Translations under genes and position numbers: made by a program | Source: Rhizophagus clarus | Taxonomy: Eukaryota; Glomeromycota; Glomeromycetes; Glomerales; Glomeraceae | Direction: 5' to 3' | NCBI GenBank assembly: GCA_015698045.1 | Contig: BLAL01000259.1 | Coordinates: 186,001 to 250,000, forward strand | DNA length: 64,000 nucleotides | In this document: positions 45,427 to 55,725 of the stretch, piece after piece | Numbering within the stretch: the first letter of the stretch is position 1 | Layout of the letters: every line of letters starts with the position of its first letter | Notes under the pieces: model-generated | The model's input: only the letters and a program-made list of their open reading frames with translations | What the model was told of the DNA's origin: nothing | Database searches by the model: none

Positions 45427-46371
45427 CAGTCCCCAGCGAAAGTAATGGCAGTGAGAATACTGCTTCTTAATTTGGTCATAACTCCATTACCATATCGATT
45501 AGATTTTTACTCATTATACCAAATTGAACAGTGGAATAGTCATTTAAAAAACAATAAAAAAAAAGTAATTTCAAATTCAGACATTATTTTTATTTTATTA
45601 CTTAAAATAGCTTCCATTACAATTATATTTATTTATAAAGCCATTAACTTTTCCTTGAAACAAAATTTCAGGAAATTTCTAATTGAACTGGAATTTTTTT
45701 GCATTTCCGTGAGCAATGCTTACTCTTCTTTAAAAAAATGGTAAAATTCAAAATATTTATTATTCTAAATGTTGCACTAAAGCTATTTCTTTAAAAAATA
45801 CCACTAAGATTAAAGTGACGATCATTTCACATCTTTTAATTTTCGTCAAGAAAAACTCTGGAATACGTGCATTCTTGACTAACCATATAATTTTTTAGGC
45901 TATTGATGAGCTTTTTATTAGAATAAATCTGCAAAATAACAACTTTCATAATGCTTGAAGTAGTATGAAAGTTCATCTTTCAATGATGAGTTTTCTTGCC
46001 TATTTCAAAGTCCAGATATCAAGTTCTAATAAATGTTTAGATTTTTTTTTGAAGTAATATATTAAGAAAATGGTAATGCTAAAAAAAGAAAAAACATTGC
46101 AGGCCATTTCTTAATTCATTCAGAAAGGAATGAAATATTCTTGGAAATAGCATAATTATTAATTGCGAAGTTATTTGCGATAATAACATGTGAAATCAAT
46201 TTAAAGCCTGCATTGGTGTGGATGGAGGTCAAATCGAACATTAATTAAATAATAAAATATATGCATTTTTGTCTCCTCTTCCCGAAAATAAAAAAAAAAT
46301 TTCATAGATTTATTATAAAACTTATGAGTTATATTAAAATATCTGACTGCCATTACTTTCGCCGGGGTCTG
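45427..46371. mobile_element. Tc1/mariner-like non-autonomous element, TA target duplication
   Basis: Terminal inverted repeat CAGTCCCCAGCGAAAGTAAT on the left and its near-perfect inverse (ATTACTTTCGCCGGGGTCTG) on the right, with TA on both sides (45425-45426 and 46372-46373). AAGTAATGGCA next to CAGT is typical of Tc1 ends. The 99-codon open frame that starts inside the left TIR shows no DDE/D catalytic pattern. Confidence 0.85.
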
Positions 46372-46598
46372 TAATACCTTCAAATTTGTTTTATATTTTT
46401 TTATGAAATGCGATTCTATTTTTTGTAGGTCTCTGGCGATTTTTTTATATCAGAACCAGGGAATTGATTTCGAAAACAATTTTTTATTCTGTCTTAACTA
46501 ACCTTCGTACTTTTTTATTTTCTCTTTAATTCTGGCTGATGAATTTTTTTACAAAATTTTTGCGGAGTCTTTGAAACTGCATATTGTTACGTTTTACT

Positions 46599-46740
46599 AG
46601 AGCTTCAAACAGGACGGATTAGTGACCCGAAAGTATTCAAGATACTTTAGGTAATCGGGTAACCTAGGTAACTGAAAATTTTATATGAAAAAACAATTCC
46701 CATTTCTAAAGAAAAAAAATAAAAAGAATATTCATCACCT
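46599..46740 (+). mobile_element. hAT-like element fragment (TAGAGCTTC terminus)
   Basis: Starts TAGAGCTTCAAACAGGACGG and continues with ACCCGAAAGTATTCAAG and AACAATTCCCATTTC. It aligns with the inverse of 15310-15447. No partner end was found before the next gene. Confidence 0.5.
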
Positions 46741-46759
46741 AATTTATTATAATTTTCAA

Positions 46760-47270
46760 ACTCAATATTATTATAAAATATTATTTATCTCTTAATTAGC
46801 AGTAAAAGATGATCAAAGAAGAAAACGATATTTGATATGTTATTTGACCATTAACCCTTATCATTAAAGAACTCCTTTAACACCATTAAGCCCTATTTTC
46901 CCTTATTAGTTCCTAAATATGGTTATACTAATTTCGCCCATTGATTCTGGCTGGTGAACAGGATTCGATTGATCGACATCTGGAATTTTTTTGATTTGTA
47001 ATCATTTGTAATTATCCGAACCCAAGTCTTCTGCCGTCATTACATGAGAATCTGAGCTAATTCTACCTCGGGACCTGGAGCGAAAATTAGTATAACTGAA
47101 ACTACGGTTGTACAAATTTCTCTTTTTAAATTGGCCGGCATAATTATTTTTAGTTTTATTCTTCTTACATTGTGCACATTGTGCATCACAAACTATTCCT
47201 TTTATGGTTAATCAATAATCAGCCCCTTTTTACTAATTAAATTAGCCCAATCAATAAATAAAAACTTATA
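46760..47270. other. Intergenic upstream of copy F, no gene recognised
   Basis: No coding potential is supported. The stretch at 46930-47100 is a little less AT-rich. Confidence 0.4.
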
Positions 47271-47273
47271 ATG

Positions 47274-47328
47274 TGGTTAATTAACTAAATTAACCGGTTA
47301 AATTTGGTTAATTAACCAAATCCCCAAT
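47274..47328 (+). promoter_or_regulatory. Upstream palindromic motif, copy F
   Basis: GGTTAATTAAC, AAATTAACC, GGTTAAATTT and GGTTAATTAACC in succession, about 150-200 bp upstream of the ATG. The core TTAATTAAC is shared with the other copies, best with copy D. Confidence 0.45.
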
Positions 47329-47359
47329 CTGTACATCGGTACCCTTTCTATTACTAAAA

Positions 47360-47370
47360 TTCTATATAAA
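47360..47370 (+). promoter_or_regulatory. TATA box of copy F
   Basis: TCTATATAAAT, 107-116 bp before the ATG and downstream of the palindromic motif, as in the paralogues. Confidence 0.5.
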
Positions 47371-47475
47371 TCAGTCGTCCCTTCTAAAATTTTCGTCCAT
47401 TATTTTGTTTGCTTCAACTGTCCTTTAGACAAAAATTACTATATTATTACACAGTTAAACAATAAACCATATCAA

Positions 47476-49983
47476 ATGGTGAGAAAAAAAGGACCTGTTT
47501 GGGAACATTTTCAAATAATTAGTAATAATGACAACCCACATCCTCATGTACAATGTAAGCACTGTTCTAAGGACTTTCAAAGAGCTGTTCCCGAAAGAAT
47601 GCAAGCCCATCTTAATAAAAAGTGCCCAAATGCACCGGATTATGCAAAATCACAATCTAAACAACAAAATAGTACATCTAAAATCGATAATATTGGAAAT
47701 ATGAGTGTTGAAGAACAAAAATCTCTTGGTTTATTACTAGTTAAAGCATTAACTTCATCTATTAAATTATCGACTAAAGAAGAAATAAAAATGCAAAAGG
47801 ATGATAATGAGCAATCACTTTCTCCAAATGATATGCGTCATCTTGGTTATTGTTACCAACGTGGAATAGGAACTGAGAAAAATGAAAACAAGGCATTTAG
47901 ATTATACAAAGGCGCAGCTGAAAAAGGAAATATTGATGCAATAAATGACCTTGGACATTGTTACCAATGTGGAATAGGAACTGAAAAAAATAAAATTGGA
48001 GCATTTGAATTATATAGAGAAGCGGCTGAAAAAGGAAATATTGATGCAATAAATAATCTTGGAGATTGTTATTATTATGGAACTGGAACGGAAGAAAATG
48101 AAAACAAAGCTTTTGAATTATATAACAAAGCAGCTGCAAAAGGAAATATTACTGCAATATATAATCTAGGATATTGTTATGAAGATGGAATAGGAACTGA
48201 AAAAAATGAAATTAGAGCATTTGAATTATACAAGGAAGCAGCTGAAAAAGGAAATGTTAATGCAATATATAATCTTGGAGATTGTTATTATTATGGTACA
48301 GGAACTGAAAAAAATGAAATTAGAGCATTTGAATTGTATAAGGAAGCAGCTGAAAAAGGAAATATTAATGCAATATGTGATCTTGGATATTGTTATCGAA
48401 ATGGAATAGGAACTGAAAAAAATGAAATTAGAGCATTTGAATTATACAAGAAAGCGATTGAAAAAGGTCATATTGCTGCAATATATAATCTAGGATATTG
48501 TTATTATTATGGTACAGGAACTGAAAAAAATGAAATTAGAGCATTTGAATTGTATAAGGAAGCAGCTGAAAAAGGAAATATTAATGCAATATGTGATCTT
48601 GGATATTGTTATCGAAATGGAATAGGAACTGAAAAAAATGAAATTAGAGCATTTGAATTATACAAGAAAGCGATTGAAAAAGGTCATATTGCTGCAATAT
48701 ATAATCTAGGATATTGTTATGAAAATGGAATAGGAACTGAAAAAAATGAAATTAGAGCATTTGAATTATACAAGGAAGCGGCTGAAAAAGGAGATATTGA
48801 TGCAATATATGACCTTGGATATTGTTATCATAATGGAATAGGAACTGAAAAAAATGAAATTAGAGCATTTGAATTATGCAAAGAAGCAGCTGAAAAAGGT
48901 CATATTGTTGCAATACATAATCTTGGAGATTGTTATTATTATGGTACAGGAACTGAAAAAAATGAAATTAGAGCATTTGAATTGTATAAGGAAGCAGCTG
49001 AAAAAGAAAATATTAATGCAATATGTGATCTTGGATATTGTTATCATAATGGAATAGGAACTGAAAAAAATGAAATTAGAGCATTTGAATTATACAAGGA
49101 GGCAGCTGAAAAAGGTCATACTAATGCAATAAAAAAACTTGGAGACTGTTATTATTATGGAACAGGAACTGAAATAAATGAAATTAGAGCATTTGAATTA
49201 TACAAGGAAGCGGCTGAAAAAGGAGATATTGATGCAATATATGACCTTGGAGATTGTTATTATTATGGTACAGGAACTGAAAAAAATGAAATTAGAGCAT
49301 TTGAATTGTATAAGGAAGCAGCTGAAAAAGGAAATATTAATGCAATATGTGATCTTGGATATTGTTATAATAATGGAATAGGAACTGAAAAAAATGAAAT
49401 TAGAGCATTTGAATTATACAAGGAAGAAGCTGAAAAAGGTCATACTAATGCAATAAAAAAACTTGGAGACTGTTATTATTATGGAACAGGAACTGAAAAA
49501 AATGAAATTAGAGCATTTGAATTATACAAGGAAGCGGCTGAAAAAGGAAGTATTACTGCAATAAATAACCTTGGAGATTGTTATGAAAAAGGAATAGGGA
49601 TTGAAAAAAATGAAATTAGAGCATTTGTACTATACAAGGAAGCGGCTGAAAAAGGAAGTATTACTGCAATAAATAATCTTGGGAAATGTTATCAAAATGG
49701 AATTGGGACTGAAAAAAATGAAGATATAGCATTTGATTTATATGAAGAAGCAGTTGAAGAAGGTCATATTGATGCTATAAATAATCTTGGAGAATGCTAT
49801 TATTATGGAATAGGAACTGAAAAAGACGAAATTAAAGCATTTGAATTATATCAAGAGGCAGCTGAAGAAGGTCATATCAATTCAATATTTTGTCTAGGAT
49901 ATTGTTATCAATATGGACTAGGGACTGATAAAAATGAAACTAAAGCATTTGAATTATATAAAAAATATGAAAGTAGACTATAG
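47476..49983 (+). CDS. BED zinc finger-Sel1 repeat protein, copy F (largest, intact)
   Basis: 835 residues, single exon, ATG at 47476 matching the family start (MVRKKGPVWEHFQII). BED finger: W9, F12, C27, C30, H45, C50. The linker to about residue 112 includes the family's EEIKMQxDD stretch. About 20 Sel1 repeats of 36 residues then run to the C-terminus, twice the number in the other copies. Many units are almost identical at DNA level. One 216-bp two-repeat block (from 48281, copied from 48497) shows no differences over about 224 bp by eye, so the array is expanding now. No signal peptide or TM. Expected to be a DNA- or chromatin-associated scaffold if the BED finger works; that is inference from domain families. 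The assembly may have collapsed or inflated the repeats. Confidence 0.88.
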   Translation: MVRKKGPVWEHFQIISNNDNPHPHVQCKHCSKDFQRAVPERMQAHLNKKCPNAPDYAKSQSKQQNSTSKIDNIGNMSVEEQKSLGLLLVKALTSSIKLSTKEEIKMQKDDNEQSLSPNDMRHLGYCYQRGIGTEKNENKAFRLYKGAAEKGNIDAINDLGHCYQCGIGTEKNKIGAFELYREAAEKGNIDAINNLGDCYYYGTGTEENENKAFELYNKAAAKGNITAIYNLGYCYEDGIGTEKNEIRAFELYKEAAEKGNVNAIYNLGDCYYYGTGTEKNEIRAFELYKEAAEKGNINAICDLGYCYRNGIGTEKNEIRAFELYKKAIEKGHIAAIYNLGYCYYYGTGTEKNEIRAFELYKEAAEKGNINAICDLGYCYRNGIGTEKNEIRAFELYKKAIEKGHIAAIYNLGYCYENGIGTEKNEIRAFELYKEAAEKGDIDAIYDLGYCYHNGIGTEKNEIRAFELCKEAAEKGHIVAIHNLGDCYYYGTGTEKNEIRAFELYKEAAEKENINAICDLGYCYHNGIGTEKNEIRAFELYKEAAEKGHTNAIKKLGDCYYYGTGTEINEIRAFELYKEAAEKGDIDAIYDLGDCYYYGTGTEKNEIRAFELYKEAAEKGNINAICDLGYCYNNGIGTEKNEIRAFELYKEEAEKGHTNAIKKLGDCYYYGTGTEKNEIRAFELYKEAAEKGSITAINNLGDCYEKGIGIEKNEIRAFVLYKEAAEKGSITAINNLGKCYQNGIGTEKNEDIAFDLYEEAVEEGHIDAINNLGECYYYGIGTEKDEIKAFELYQEAAEEGHINSIFCLGYCYQYGLGTDKNETKAFELYKKYESRL
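48281..48720 (+). repeat. Perfect 216-bp higher-order duplication within copy F
   Basis: Two consecutive two-repeat blocks read identically from ATTGTTATTATTATGG through ATAATCTAGGATATTGTTAT, offset by 216 bp. Further near-copies follow at about 48937 and 49255. Confidence 0.85.
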
Positions 49984-52763
49984 AATTTATTATCAATTTA
50001 TAATAATAATTTATATTTTGCTGATAATTGAATAAGCTCTGATTTATCAAATACAATAATGATTTATTTGTTGTCTCATTTATAGCAAATTGAATAATTT
50101 GTAATATTGTAGAAAAGAAATCCAGTCAGTAATTAAGCATTAATGTTTTTTGGACTTTTAAGTAGATTATCGTTTATATTGTTATTCCAAAGTTTTTGGA
50201 GCAGATATTAAACTGAAGGTTATAAATTTAATCCAAAATGAGGCATTAGTTATTGAACAGAATGTCATATTTTTTATTGAATTTAATCAAACAAATCTTA
50301 AATATACTTTTACATTAAAAATTTGATATAGCCTTAAATAATTTAAAATGAATATGTTACGCTATTAAACAAATTATTTGGCTATATGATATCTACTAGA
50401 TTGAATAATTTTCAGTTAATTTCTGTATCATAATATTTAAATGTTGCATTGTTGCAACAATAATGTCGCTAATGTATCATGCAACACTTATACTAGTCTA
50501 ATTTTGAAGTATTTTTCTCGTTTCTAAATTGTAATTAATTATTCAAATTAGTTTAGGGAAAAACCAGCTATTAAGGTTATAAGAATTTCTGTTATAGTAC
50601 AATTTTCTACATTATATTTTACCTGGAAAATATAATGAACTGTAATCGGCTGTATAGCTGTATAGATGTTCGAAAGTAAATGAGCATACTACTTTATAAT
50701 AATTATTTCTTTTGATCGATGAGTATTTACAATTTAATAATTTTATTTATTCTTTATACTACTAAATATGCTATAGCACAACTTCTTTAAAAAAGTCAAC
50801 CAATCGAAGAAATTGTCAAAGAATTTAGAATTACAATAATTATGTGCAATAGAACATAGCAATAATACTCATTGTGTTTATTGTGTTTGATTAAAGTAAA
50901 GTTCAGTTAATGATGATAAAAATATATAATCAATGTAAGATTTGATTTACATATGATTTTTATTATACTATTTATATTCTATTCATTTTATAACTATTTC
51001 CAATTAAGAATCTGAGATGATGCAAAGTATAGGTATCTAAAGTATTTCGTCACTACTTTTTTAATAAATATACTATTTGCTATCTTAAATAAACCAGGTC
51101 CTATCCTTTATTACAATTATTAGTAATAAAAGTAATCGGTCAAATTTCAGCGGAAAATAGATGAAATTAGTAAATGTCTTTTAAGCATACAGGTGGAAAT
51201 AATCAATATACAGTATAAACATATAATAAGGAAACGAGAAGAAAATTATTTATCATCATTTATCCACAATTTTGTAAATTTGTAATTCATCTCAGGTTGC
51301 AAATTAAATTTTGTATACACTTTACTACTTTAGTTTTTTCTTTTAACTTATTTTTACCATACATTTTATCGATTATCCGAATCTCTTTTATAAAATTGGA
51401 CGCATTTCAGCCATCTTCAATTATCAGCTAATTTTAATTATTTTTACATCGTACATCATAAACTATTCCTGTCGTTATTTTGATAGATATTAGACTTAGA
51501 ACGACTACAAATTTTAATCCGATATATTGGGATGTCATGAATTCACGTGATAGTGGTTAAAAAGAATGTTGCCGTGATAAATATCGTTAAAGAATTGCTC
51601 GTAATCGATAAATTGTTTCAAGATAGTTTTTGACAAAATTGGAATTACAACACTACTAGACAATGCGTTTATATATCATATGATGAAATTTACCGTATAT
51701 CAGTACATGTAAAAAATATATATACAAATATTATATAAATTTCACATTTTTATCATTAGAATGGTTGTATGGAATTATTGGGTAATCGACTCCTTTGGTG
51801 TACCTTCATATAAATTACTTACTCGTCTCAATATGTCAAATATGTAATATGACATGTGGATCTATTATCATATCCAATACCTATTATAAATCAAATTTTA
51901 AATTTCATATATTAAATTTTTCTTACATTGATGGTATGGAAGTTATACCCTGTTATACCCTGGGTATAAATCAATGTTTTAAATCGGGTAAGTTGATTTA
52001 GACTCGGGTATTTTAGTCAGTGCTACATCAAAAATTTCATTGGTATTATTTATTTATTACGGTAGCGTATCTGAATAGATTTCACGTGCTTTTTCTTTTA
52101 TTAACAAGATTTTTACGCTTTAAAAACTATTAATTATTAATTCATACATTTTAAATTAACTCTATATAGCTATCAAATTAGCCAAATATGCATACTAGTT
52201 GGTTATGATGCAGCTTAGCTAACCTGTAAATAAAAATTAGTCGGTCGGAGAAAATTTTCCGGTTGATAAAAGAAATCTAAAAGACGTTCTCTCCTTTTTA
52301 GATTATCTCAGAAAGATTGATGATTACAATGAAAAAAAAAAAATTTCATTCACATTCAAATACTTACTTATTTTTTATTTATTTCAATGAAAAAAAAAAG
52401 CATACTGTTTATGGCGTACACGTATATACTAAAAAAGAATGGTTTTTTTTTCAAAAGGAAATTTAGTAACAGTGGTTAGATAAATACCCAAGAAACGCTT
52501 TTTTTTAATGACGAAAAAATACCATGATGTCACAGACATGTGACACTCTACATAATGGAACAGAGTGTAACGTGACTCTGCCGCAGTTTTCCATTTTCAT
52601 AATTTTGTATATGGAAATTCTTATTTAATTAATAAATGGCCACCTAGCGGAGCTAGGAAGCAAAGAGTGTACAAAAAACTTGTGATTGCTTTTTATCTAA
52701 AAACAATATTCTCCTGTTAAATATATACAACATGTATATTTCATCAGGATCCTTTCTGGGAAA
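49984..52763. other. AT-rich intergenic, no gene recognised
   Basis: About 2.8 kb with no supported gene, RNA or ordered repeat. Confidence 0.4.
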
Positions 52764-53415
52764 TCCCTATAAAAAATAAGTGTCCGGATAATGTCCAGAA
52801 AATGTCCGGAAAAAAATTCTAAAATATTGTCCAGAAATTCTGGACACTGTGTGTCCGGAAACTGTTCCGAAAACACTGCATTTTCGGGATATTAGGAATT
52901 TGTCCTGAAATTGTCCGGAAATGTATTTTCGTAAAATTTTGCCACAAAAGATGATCAATGGATAGATGATCATCATTATTCCTTAACCCAAAATTTTTAT
53001 ATCATAGATATATAGTATTTTTGCCTGCTCTGCAATTTTAATTAGTACGACAGAAAAGGTTTTGAATGTCAGTTTTGTGCTTTTTGCATTTTTTTACAAA
53101 ATTAATTTATCCTTTTTTGGAAATAGTATCCAGAATTTGTCCTGAACTTTTTCATGTCCGGAATTTGTCTATCTCGTTTTTTTACTATGTCCAGAATTTG
53201 TCCAGGTTTAACTGTCCAGAATTTGTCCAAAATTTTATACCGAACAAATACTGGACGAATTCAGGACAAAGTTAGGACATGTCAAAATTTTAAGTATCAG
53301 AAGTGTGTCAGACATGTACCAAAAAAGTGGACATTTTCCGGACACATCAGATTTATTCCGGACATTTTCCAGACATTTTTGATAACATCTTCCGGACATT
53401 TATTTTTTATAGGGA
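52764..53415. mobile_element. Foldback with CCCTATAAAAAATAA ends and TGTCCGGA word
   Basis: Left end TCCCTATAAAAAATAAGTGT and the inverse of the right end (ACATTTATTTTTTATAGGGA) match. The arms at 52783-52925 and 53140-53400 iterate TGTCCGGAAA/TGTCCAGAATT in both orientations. No coding gene; the short open frames follow the repeat. Confidence 0.75.
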
Positions 53416-53416
53416 A

Positions 53417-54700
53417 TGTTTAGAAATTAATTCATATGGAAAGATTTCCGAACTACTATATAGCTCATTATTCTTAAAGTATTTTATTTGATCGTGAAGA
53501 CTTGCACTACGTAAGATGTAGGGATGTATAATACTTATTGGCCGGTCATATGCATCGATTACGATAATCGAAAATGTATCACGAGTTATATAAATATGCC
53601 ATCAAAAGTAGACACCCCTATGGTAACATATAAACTATTGCTGATGTTAGATGGGAGAAGATAATATTTTTTTTGAGATCATATGATGGATTGAGATATG
53701 ATCCAATCCCGTAGTAATGTTTGATAATATTCAATCTAATAGATCTTCGAAATGTTTGCTCGAATTATTGTAATTTTTTAGACATTCATCCAAAATTCGG
53801 TACCATTCATCGAGAGTTATTGTTTCTTAAATATCCCGCTTTTTAATACAATGGACCCACTATAGTGAACATATTCAACAGTCACACGTGCGATTAAATT
53901 TTTGCCCCTTAAAAAATTGACGCAGCTCTTTGTCTATTGGTGCACCTATTGCCTTTTCATATTAGCAATCTTAATAAATAGGTTATAAAGTAAAGGAGCG
54001 TCTGTCATTATCTTGGGCATAGTTAAAAGTTTGACACAATTCTTCTACTCAGTGGAAATTTATGCGTATAGAAATGCTATACCTCTAGACTGTCAGAAGG
54101 TACAAGAGGAATTCAGAAAGAGTAGTGTAAATGTAGGACAACAATAATAATAGAGCACGGGATATATTGGTTCTCGATTACAAAAAACAAAGGATATATA
54201 ACGGAGATATAGAGTATATACTATTTGTGAGAATGAATTGTTACCGCACTTGTACTCACGCTTGTAGCTTTGTGGACATATAATCACATCCACAATATAC
54301 ACCATACAAAATACTGAAATATCGGATATTTTATCTTACGTTAAGAAATTTCTGGTGGTCGAAAAATTTTTTTACTGTCTAATAAAATATCTGAGAGATT
54401 ATTCTAATGAATAAAAAAATATACAATGATCAAGAATAATGTCGTTAGATAACTCTACCTACCGCAGTATCTGACTCCTTATGATATCATTTAGTCATAT
54501 AAATGATATCATTTGCTGATAACAAGCCACTTAATCAAGAATTTATCAGAAGTCTTACTCAGAAAGGTATATACATCCATCATTTCAAAACGTTTCTCAC
54601 GACTTATTTCAAAACATTTCTCATGAACTTCTTTTAAACCTTTATGTCACGTACTATAGTTAACTATAGAAAGTGGTCTTCAAAGCTCGAAGAGTCATTT
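53417..54700. other. Intergenic, no gene recognised
   Basis: No supported gene. A small direct repeat (TTTCAAAAC[GA]TTTCTCA) lies at 54574-54625. Confidence 0.4.
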
Positions 54701-54704
54701 TTAA

Positions 54705-54887
54705 TCTCCTGAGGCTAAAGAACATACATATTCTGATAGGGACGACTTTACTATACCTTATATCGAAAACGTGCTGCTTTCATATATCAATAGTTCTCCT
54801 TCAACTCAACACTGTGTTAGCAATTTAGATCATCTTAATAGAGCAGTTATCCAAAAAGATATAGTAATAATAAAGTTGTCCGCGTAA
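54705..54887 (+). other. Possible coding exon or relic
   Basis: A 60-codon open stretch without ATG, reading SPEAKEHTYSDRDDFTIPY then NLDHLNRAVIQKDIVIIKL. Its composition looks protein-like, but there is no start, and I could not join it to the gene at 54976. Confidence 0.2.
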
Positions 54888-54975
54888 TTATAGTGCAATC
54901 AGTTTCACCCTGGATCATTATAACCTATTACGAGAGTAATCTACAAAGGTACTGGGATAAAGACGTGTATTAAAG

Positions 54976-55725
54976 ATGTATACGCAATTACAAGCGGATA
55001 GTTCTCGTCAAAATCTTGAACCAATTAAATCAGCTGATGTAAGTCTTGTAGATTTCCTTTTTTTCATATTTTTTTTTTTTTTGTTTACTTATTTTGCACC
55101 TAATTACAAAACATTCTAGCCCGCAGAAAAAGCATGGTAAGTTTGTTATTTTGAACTTTGTAACAAATGTATTTTAACCATTACATAAGATTCAATGCAT
55201 AACAATCTATTTCATGATTTAAGGCCTATTAAAGTTTTCAGAAATATAATTTTCAAATATTTCAAAGACACCGATAATTTGTCGGTCTATCTTGTGGACT
55301 GTAATTCTAGTGTCGAAGATCATTGTGTAGACGTTACCATCAATTTTCTTATTTCTTACGATATTAATGAAAAAATAGTAGCGTTCCATGTAGGAGGAGT
55401 ATCACAACTATTATCTCGTAACACATTCGATTTGGATGAGGCATTTAATGAAGACCCACCAAAACCAGTTTATTTTGAAGATTCCGACATTTTGATTGTC
55501 AGTCTCGTCTATTCTATCTTACCCACAAGATTTCTGAATACTGAAATGGAAGATATTAAAGTTGGAACAGATAATGTGGGAAATATTATTTGTTTATCAT
55601 TTCACAGCGCCAGCAATAGAATAGCGGAAGAGTTGTCGTCAGAAGAGAAGGCAATTAATAAGAAAAAATCAAAGGAGAAGTCCGAGAGACTTCTTAAATC
55701 AATTATGTGGGAATATAATATGTAA
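54976..55725 (+). CDS. Hypothetical protein, 3 exons, 193 aa
   Basis: Exons 54976-55038, 55120-55136 (17 nt) and 55224-55725. The first donor is GTAAGT after GAT and the first acceptor is TTCTAG. The microexon CCCGCAGAAAAAGCATG donates at GTAAGT, and the acceptor TTTAAG at 55223 completes TGG, giving ...SADPAEKAWPIKVFRNIIF. Using the nearer AG at 55189 would create TGA, so the farther one is preferred. The result is 193 aa: a short polar N-terminus, a mixed alpha/beta-looking middle (DNLSVYLVDCNSS, VDVTINFLISYD, KIVAFHVGG), and a Lys/Glu-rich helical C-terminus. No TM or known motif; I do not recognise the family. Alternatively an unspliced reading starts at ATG 55195 (176 aa). Confidence 0.6.

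Larger units (their letters stand above)
44383..46480 (+). repeat. Array of microexon-like units, group 2, interrupted twice
   Basis: Seven units of about 105-130 bp after removing two insertions. Each starts after a T-rich acceptor-like TAG with GTATCGG, GCATCGG or GTCTCTGG, carries a 25-40-nt block ending in GATCG or GAAG, has a donor-like GTAAGT/GTGAGT/GTATTT in several cases, then a hairpin (TTTCAAAGC...GCTTCGAA) and a T/A-rich run. The blocks vary in length and do not give one open frame. Confidence 0.55.

Noticed and set aside
45445..45744. 99-codon frame inside the Tc1-like element as a transposase
   Set aside because: It starts within the terminal repeat, is short, and shows no catalytic DDE/D spacing or helix-turn-helix.
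47476..49983. Secondary frames within the Sel1 arrays (KLEHLNYTRKQLKK-type peptides)
   Set aside because: Out-of-frame readings of the 108-bp repeats; they recur in every Sel1 gene for the same reason.
53066..53491. Overlapping frames in the TGTCCGGA foldback
   Set aside because: Repeated SGHxPD-like reading of the element's word; noncoding element.
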